A stretch of 64,000 nucleotides of DNA from Panaeolus papilionaceus (taxonomy: Eukaryota > Basidiomycota > Agaricomycetes > Agaricales), in contig JADNRZ010000016.1 in the NCBI GenBank assembly GCA_015501605.1, forward strand, positions 62,001 to 126,000, read 5' to 3'. Shown one piece after another: positions 57,787 to 64,000 of this stretch. The position numbers and the translations under genes were made by a program. Positions within the stretch are counted from its first letter, which is position 1. Every line of letters starts with the position of its first letter. A model generated the notes under the pieces. It saw only the letters and a program-made list of their open reading frames with translations, was not told the origin of the DNA and did not search any database.

Positions 57787-60700
57787 TCAGTTCATTAATT
57801 CATAAAACATCAGGACGAAAACGCACTCAAGGATTTCATCAGGGATCGTCAGATCTACGGCTTCAACGGCATGCAGCTTTGCGATCTGCTCAGGAGTTTG
57901 TTCCTTCAGCCATTCTTCGCAATAGAAGTTGATAGGTAGCCCTGGCACGACATCATCATGCGCCTTTTCCATACGTGCAGCCGCTGGAGGCGTCAATGTT
58001 AGGGGATGTAATCGCTGCACAGGAAACTTCCCTGGGGTAGGATTTTCTCCATCAGGGTAACGCAGAGAGAGATATAGCAAATCTAAATGTCCCATAAAAG
58101 TGCGAACGGCTTTCGCCCTCCAGGTTAAGGTTGTTATATACCGCGGATCGTCTTTCCTTGCTTTACAGCCCTCGCTGGATGATTCATCTCCACTACAGAC
58201 GTCCCATGTCAAATTTTCTTTGGCGAATCTGTGAAGACGTTTGATGTTTGGATTCCGAGCATGAGCACCCAGACCTTCTATTCTCCGAGAGCAACACTGT
58301 TTATGGTGTAAGTAAGAATTAAATGAATCATTTGATAATGTCCATACATCCCGACGACGCCCAATTCGCCGATTTTTTTGAGTCGCAGTCATTTTTGATG
58401 ACCGGCTTTGTGTGTGCTGTTTCGAAAATACGTCTTTGAGATATTCTAGATGGACCTGAAAGCACGAGTCAACTTCCTTCGTGTTGGAAGTCTCTTCTGG
58501 ATGCTTCTGATAAAAAGTCGATTTGAAATGTTTCCTAGCACACTCGTTCCATTTAGTTGCGGCACTTGCCAAACAATCATCGATATCCTCTTTTTCCAGA
58601 AAGAATTGGCAATTTATGATGGATGGTCCATTTTCGCCATTCGTGTTGAACACCAGGACTTGTCCCCGCGGGACGCTACTGATGTCAGACAGCCTTCCCC
58701 ATGCATCTCGGGTTCGATTCATGACAGTGACCATGTGTTCACGAACAAGCCGCTGGAAGGTTATTGCATAGTCAATATCGTGATCATGCCCAAATAATAT
58801 CATAAAAACCTACTGCAGTTCGTACACGACCAGAGTTTCTCTTCATCGTCGTATTCTTCTTCCTTTTCTTCGTGGGACCGACGTCGTCGAGGTCCAAATC
58901 ATCGTCAACATCAGCGTCGTGGGGGTTGGGTATACCTTTTGGTTGTCCGCTGAGGCTTGGATCTGATGTCAGTTCGTTGGGTCTCTCACTCGCGAGGATG
59001 TATTGAGCAAAATCATTGCGACGAAGAGCCTATGATTGTCAGTATAAAAATAGGGCTTGCGTTCTACGGTTTATTGCGAAATACCTCATTATCAGACACG
59101 AGACGCTGGTAAAGTTTAGCCTGAGGGTAGAATATGTCAGCAAGAAGTTATAATTATGTTTAGATTTAATCATTACCATGGCGGGGTTTAGTAGCGTCAT
59201 TTCTGCGGTTGATTTCTCTGATCTCTCCCCATCGGAAGCAACGATGTCATCTGGGGAGGGCTGGACAAGAATCGGTTGGACCTGGTTACGAAGTCTTAGT
59301 CTCAGGGAAAGCGTGCTACCAAGGGCTGTGGGTGAGATCGCCTGACGATTCTCTGGAACTGAATGCTGTTCCTGGATATACATGCTCCCAGCCCTAGACT
59401 GAATGTCGTCTGAGGTGGTTGCAGATAACAAAGTCCGAAACCTGGAGTCGTCTTGATGTGGATATGACAGAACATTGTCACTAGATGATGTTTGGGGGAT
59501 GCTCTCCAAGCCGGGGGTTTCTTGTAGAGTAGAATCCACTTGCTCCATGTCGTAAATGTGAACACAGGAGAATGAGCGCTGGACACACTCCATCTGAGCG
59601 CTACTATGCTCTTCGCCAGCAACTTCGAGCTCGCTATCTGACCCACTTTCCAACTCATCCACATCTGGTGATGCACCCATTGGTTCTCCGCAATCCAGTG
59701 AACGAAGGCTGGCAAAGGAGTGCGAGCGTGGAACAGGCTCCATTCTCACATCGACATCCTGCCTTCTCGGGTTTTGCGCGAACGGTGGGCTCATTGTTTC
59801 GAATTCGTCTTTCTGATCCACTGTGCGAATAAATGTGACAGAACGCAATTGCACTCCAGGTACCACCTGTGGTACATCGAGTGAGGAAACGCCTGCGAAA
59901 GAATCTGAACGCAAAATAGGTTCTATCCCGGCCTCTACACCTTCTTCCCGATTTCTTGCTTCCATCGCCGGGTCACCAGCAACGGCCACCGCACTCAGGG
60001 ACCAACTATGAGAAGATGGATCCATTGGCGCGTCTAGGGAACATACACTGGTGAACGAGTCGGTACGCAATACATGCTCAGGCATGACGTGGTGATTCTC
60101 GGCATCCTCCTGCCCTCCCATCATTTGTTCATCGTCTGCTGGTACAGAAACATCAGCGAAAGAATGTGAACGCAGCACACCCTCCATCCCCACTTCGGGA
60201 CCTCGTTCCCCCTGTGCTACCTCCCGTGTTGCCTTGCTGCCTGTTCCCATTGCCGGACCACCAGTGACAGTCATTGCACCCAGGGAGAAATTATGAGATG
60301 GATCCATTGGCGCGTCTAGGGAACACACGCTGGTGAACGAGTCGGTACGCAATACATGCTCAGGTATGACGTGGTGATTCTCGGTATCCTCCTCCCCTCC
60401 CATCATTTGTTCATCGTCTGCTGGTGCAGAAACACCAGCGAAAGAATGTGAACACAGCACACCCTCCATCCCCACTTCGGGACATTGTTCCCCCTGCACT
60501 ACCTCCTGTGTTGCCTTGCTGCCTGCTCCCATCGCCGGACTACCAGCAACGGTCACTGCACCCTGGGACCAACTAGGAGGAGACGGGTCCATTGACACAT
60601 CTAGGGAACACACGCTGGTGAACGAGTCGGTACGCAACACATGCTCGGGCGTGACGTGGTGATTCTCGACGTGTTCCCCTCCTACCATCATTTGACACAG

Positions 60701-61510
60701 TACACTCTCCATCCCCACTTCGAAATCTTCCTCCTCCTGTGCTACTTCCTGTGCTACTTCGCTGCCTGTTTCCATCGCCGGACCACCAGCGACGGTCACT
60801 GCACCCAGGGAGCAACTTTGAGGAGATGGATCCATTGGCGCGTCTAGGGAACATACACTGGTGAACGAGTCGGTATGCAAGACCTGCTCGGGCATGACAT
60901 GGTGATTCTCGACGTGTCCCCCTTCTCCAATCATTTCGTTATCGTCTCCTGCCTCCTGCATCACCTCACTTCCTGTTTCCCTCGCCGGATCACCAGCGAC
61001 GTTTGCTGCACCCTTCCGTGAAATACGAGGAAATAAACCATTGGATTCGTCCACCACGGTGGAGCCTAGTTCTTCGTGTCCAGTAACTGTTTCGCCTTCT
61101 ATTTCTGTGCCTCTCAGCACGGGTTCGGTGTGTTCAACTACCGGTGCAACGGCGGCGCTAGACTCAGGATAATCATAATTCTCCAGGCCATCAAGGAATC
61201 GTCGCCACTTCAGAGCTTCATCAAGTGGAAATGAAGAATAGGGAGAAATCGGGTCTTGAAGAGTTTTTCGGCCTGAAGACCTAGGCGCCACTAAGAGAAA
61301 ATATGTACATAAGCATAATCTTGCGTCAGAAAAATAACTAAATAACATACCGTGGCGTGGCATACCTATACATTCGCGTCGTGCAGCATGTAGAGGAAGG
61401 ACGTTTCGGCAATGCCGTTTGAAGTGGCCACTTGCAGCTGGAGGGGAAGGGGGTCTTTGCCGCTTTTTCTGGCCTGTTGGTGGATCCAATTCCATTGCGT
61501 GTTCACTCAT
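57787..61510 (-). CDS. Large repeat-containing fungal protein, six exons, unknown function
   Basis: Exons (minus): 61,351-61,510; 59,177-61,290; 59,085-59,120; 59,030-side exon 58,814-59,029; 58,348-58,752; 57,787-58,296. Introns are 51-61 nt with GT-AG ends and phases that agree, giving about 1,146 residues. The last intron (58,297-58,347) is optional because its 51 nt also read open. The N terminus MSEHAMELDPPTGQKKRQRP is basic. Residues about 180-515 hold four tandem repeats built on ENHHV(M/T/I)PEHVL and TDSFTSVCSLDAPMDPS. The middle has KLYQRLVSDNEALRRNDFAQ and a KKRKK nuclear-signal-like patch. The C-terminal part (RLVREHMVTVMNRTRDAWG, IEGLGAHARNPNIK, LTWRAKAVRTFMGHLDLLYL, VPGLPINFY) resembles, from memory, a multicopy uncharacterised Agaricomycete family. 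Coding looks intact. Confidence 0.75.
60090..60930 (-). repeat. Coding tandem repeat, four units of about 243-285 bp
   Basis: The GTGGTGATTCTCG motif (ENHHV codons, minus strand) recurs near 60,093, 60,372, 60,657 and 60,900. Units are in frame and differ mainly in the acidic spacer; the unit nearest the N terminus lacks the SHSFAGVSAPADDEQ part. Confidence 0.8.
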
Positions 61511-61728
61511 AGTAATTTATTCGGTTGGATAAAATCGTGGGGGCTGGGTAAAAGGGAAACTTGAGTGAGGCATTGCGACAGTCCTTATATACTCGAAAGC
61601 ATTGCCCGAACAAAGACTCTTTTCAGGAATAATGAGTGGCGAGAGGCAGCGACACATAAAAAGGAATACAAAAACCTTCAACAAGCCTACAACCTCAAAC
61701 ATCCGTGCCACCCATAAATCGCCTCATC
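61511..61728. promoter_or_regulatory. Divergent promoter, 218 bp, with minus-strand TATA box
   Basis: Separates two divergent ATGs. TATATAAGG on the minus strand (61,583-61,591) lies about 75 bp from the 61,510 start, a normal TATA position. A matching box for the plus gene is less clear. Confidence 0.5.
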
Positions 61729-62526
61729 ATGGATGCCTCGAGAACGACCACCTTTCCTAGAAATCGCTGGAGCATGTTAGTGGTATTGGATTTAGATCAA
61801 CTACAACCAGAAAGCCGCCCTCTGCCTCTACCAAATCGTTCACGTCCTGTGGCATCTTCCCCATTCCTTGCATCACCTCGTTCACAATATACCCCGTCGT
61901 TAGCCATGACATCCAATCAAGTGGCTCAAGCATCCAAAAGGGTGCACGGTGCCCACATGGCTACGCCTCAAGTTGAAGATATCCTAACAGCTCACAAGAT
62001 CGAGGACAGTTACGAGAACCCAGGTGTGCCACTGGGCGCGCATGACGAACGAGAAGGCGTATCCAACAGTGATAATTTTTCAAGAGTAAGTTTAATCCAA
62101 CGTACCTCAGGAAATAAATTTACACGCATGTTTTGCTAGCTTGCAAGCAATCCATACGGGCAACCAAATCAAAGAAATTTCCGCGGCAACTTCAAGCAGT
62201 ACTCATTTACGTGGTACGCGTCCCGCGACGCGAATGAGCCTTTAGAATACCCTCCACCCATTCCGGACAACGTTCATGTCAACGATGGAACCTTGTTTGT
62301 TCATTCCTCGTCCTCGGGCGATGGCTCAATGAAAACCTGGATTAGGGACCAAGGATCGTGGAAGTTGATTGAGCAAGACACGCCATATAGATTCCCTCAT
62401 GGCACATATATTTACAGCTCCAGCAACGGCTTTCCTAGCTGGGCGACTCCAAGTTCAAAGCGTAAAAGGAAATGTAAGATTGAAGGGGGTAGAGTAGGTA
62501 CGGGTAAACGACCTCGAGTTGAATAA
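61729..62526 (+). CDS. Small two-exon protein with basic C terminus, unknown function
   Basis: Exons 61,729-62,085 and 62,140-62,526 around a 54-nt intron (GTAAGT...CTAG), giving 247 residues. I start at the ATG giving MDASRTTTFPRNRW, the first ATG after the divergent promoter. The N-terminal half is Pro/Ser-rich and low in structure. The C-terminal half (NQRNFRGNFKQYSFTWYASR, GTLFVHSSSSGDGSMKTWIR, SWKLIEQDTPYRFPHGTYIY) looks like a small beta-rich domain. The end, SSKRKRKCKIEGG and GKRPRVE, resembles a nuclear localisation signal. No family recognised. Head-to-head with the 57,787-61,510 gene, so the two may be co-expressed. Confidence 0.72.
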
Positions 62527-62596
62527 TGAAAGTAATATATGACATTTTATCATCTGATGTATGAACGAACCCTTGAGCGGGCGGAATGAGGGGATA

Positions 62597-63742
62597 TCAA
62601 GGCATGGAAGATAAACCGTTTACGCCGAGGTGATACAAACACGTCGTGTTGCCTCCCCAGTTGCTTAAAATCTCCACAAGCACCACATCGTAAACGGCCT
62701 GTAGAGCGACGAGGGGCAAGGGTGCGGAGAAAGATTGTCGCTCCTTGTTAACAGAAGGGGTGAATTCAAGATTGATCAGCGGAACAAAGGTATCAGTTGC
62801 TTGAAGGTTCAAGGGAAGTACGGCAGAAGGGGTTCTGGTCATGTCCTTCACAAGCCGGCAATAGCTATTATCCTGATAACAGAGCTGTCGAGCTACATCA
62901 TGATCGCGGAGAAGACCCCATAAAACGAGAGATTTTGGAATGCGACGTCGTGACGTTGGAGAGAGCCGGTTGAAGGGGATATGGCTGACAGTGAGCGCAG
63001 TAATGGTGGCTGGCTCTGACAACTTGATACCAACTGTTCCTCTATGCCCATCAAACTCCCAGCAGTCCCCAATGACGTTGATATCCTCCAGCACGACAAT
63101 GGGAAGTCGGACGTGCTCTGCGCCATGATCTTGGAAATCGGAATTAATGATACCTAAGGAACTCGAATTCGCCACCTGCGTGGTAAATTGCGGTAGAATA
63201 CGAGCGCCATGACCGCTCAATGAGAAGTCAGGATTGGGATCCAAATCTAGGCCGAGGATGCTGTGTACGGTCCCCAACTGCGCACTGATGGTATCCACGC
63301 GCTGAGACAAGGAATGGAGTAAAGTGGAGTGTTTTTGGAGGGTATCAGAAGCCAATACCCGTTGTGCGATGTCTGTCTGACAGAGCTCATTCAGTGGCGG
63401 AAGAGTGTTGCGTACACTTGAAGTGCAGACGACCTGGATCAAATCGCAAGCCCCGGACCAGAAGTGGCAAACATTAATTATCCCGATAATGAGCAGCATG
63501 ATCCATTTGATAAGTCTTATTCCTACAGAAGGGCGGAGGGGCGTACCCATTCGCTGAAAATATGCGTCAAAACTCTACATATTATTGCGCAAAACAAAAT
63601 TTTAGCTCACCCTGTCCGAAATCGGTGAGCGATGCTCAACCTTCGTTAGAAAACTATTAAGAGGCACCCGGAATTTTGGAGGGTATTCCTCATGCACGGA
63701 GGTTGCAGATGGTAGGTTCTGGGGCGACGTATGTGAGAGCAT
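62597..63742 (-). CDS. SUN-domain protein (Sad1/UNC-84 type), 362 residues
   Basis: Exons 63,611-63,742 and 62,597-63,553 around a 57-nt GT-AG intron; the frame is continuous across it (ISDR then RMGTPLRP). A single membrane helix lies at residues about 55-75 (IRLIKWIMLLIIGIINV). A short possible coiled coil follows (LQKHSTLLHSLSQRVDTISA, about 101-125). The SUN domain covers about 180-360, with the hallmark GDCWEFDGHRGTVGIKLSEP (206-225), VSHIPF and the end motif NWGGNTTCLYHLGVNG (about 342-357). SUN proteins sit in the inner nuclear envelope and bind KASH partners in the perinuclear space to form LINC bridges; fungal short forms may instead be ER or cell-surface proteins. The nucleoplasmic N terminus is brief. 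3' end 70 bp from the preceding convergent gene. Looks intact. Confidence 0.88.
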
Positions 63743-64000
63743 TGCCAGTGGCGGACGTTGTAAACGTCCACCTTAGATTTAAATGTAACATGAAGGGCAT
63801 CCCTTCACGAGTACAATCGGAGTATTGAGCTAGTATCATAAAGGTATCCCTTCACGAGTACCATGAGAATCATAAAGTACAATCACAAAAGGGCGTCCCT
63901 TTGCAATGGTGGTTATGGTGTCGCATTGCAACTCGTGAATCGTGACGACACGCTCTGTCACGACGCACGAGACTCACCTTGAAACTCAAAAAAATATATA
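63743..64000. other. 5' flank of the SUN gene with short direct repeats
   Basis: ATCCCTTCACGAGTAC occurs twice (about 63,799 and 63,847), with a third degenerate GCGTCCCTTTGCA copy. GGACGTTGTAAACGTCC (63,753) is a 7-bp inverted repeat. No gene visible before the window edge. Confidence 0.45.

Noticed and set aside
58753..58803. Start at 58,803 (MILFGHDHD) for a separate 338-residue gene
   Set aside because: The first residues lie in a 61-nt GT-AG intron; splicing joins GRVRTA directly to RLVREH in frame with the upstream exons.
61705..61728. Upstream start giving MPPINRLI for the 61,729 gene
   Set aside because: The codon is GTG, not used as a start in fungal nuclear genes; ATG at 61,729 follows directly.

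Overview
The window looks like genomic DNA from a filamentous basidiomycete, most likely an Agaricomycete. The evidence is short (50-65 nt) GT-AG introns, compact gene spacing, and proteins of Agaricomycete type: a TFIIIC tau131/Sfc4-like TPR protein, a fungal 'G domain' P-loop GTPase, and a short SUN-domain protein. No bacterial, organellar or viral gene is visible, and no tRNA or rRNA was recognised.

Positions 1 to about 56,250 are one large, decayed tandem array. Its main module is a plus-strand relic of the gene for the TFIIIC subunit Sfc4/Tfc4 (TFIIIC102/131 family). There are nine copies, called units 0-8; unit 0 is cut by the window edge. Every copy has lost most of the N-terminal TPR half and carries stops or frameshifts. 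Minus-strand modules lie between them. One is a P-loop GTPase with GPTGSGKSS and DVPGFAD motifs: four copies (A-D) plus a tail remnant, with copy D almost intact. The other is an unrecognised gene fragment that I call 'module C', marked by residues NWEKWVDAVRGAFEV. The copies alternate. Units 1, 3, 5 and 7 are followed by the GTPase; units 0, 2, 4 and 6 are not. The true repeat is therefore a dimer of about 12.1-13.2 kb, present roughly 4.3 times. A 2,063-bp element with 28-bp inverted ends and a 5-bp duplication is inserted ahead of unit 1; unit 3 shows the empty site. Units 5, 7 and 8 also carry an unidentified fragment (module F), which in units 5 and 7 replaces the TFIIIC C terminus.

Positions 56,250-57,786 are an AT-rich, gene-free boundary followed by tandem repeats with XhoI-like hairpins.

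Positions 57,787-63,742 hold three apparently intact genes. The first is a six-exon minus-strand gene for a protein of about 1,146 residues with four internal tandem repeats. Divergent from it is a two-exon plus-strand gene for a small protein with a basic tail. The third is a two-exon minus-strand gene for a SUN-domain membrane protein. The array modules are probably non-functional relics; their arrangement records repeated unequal exchange or gene conversion rather than a working pathway.
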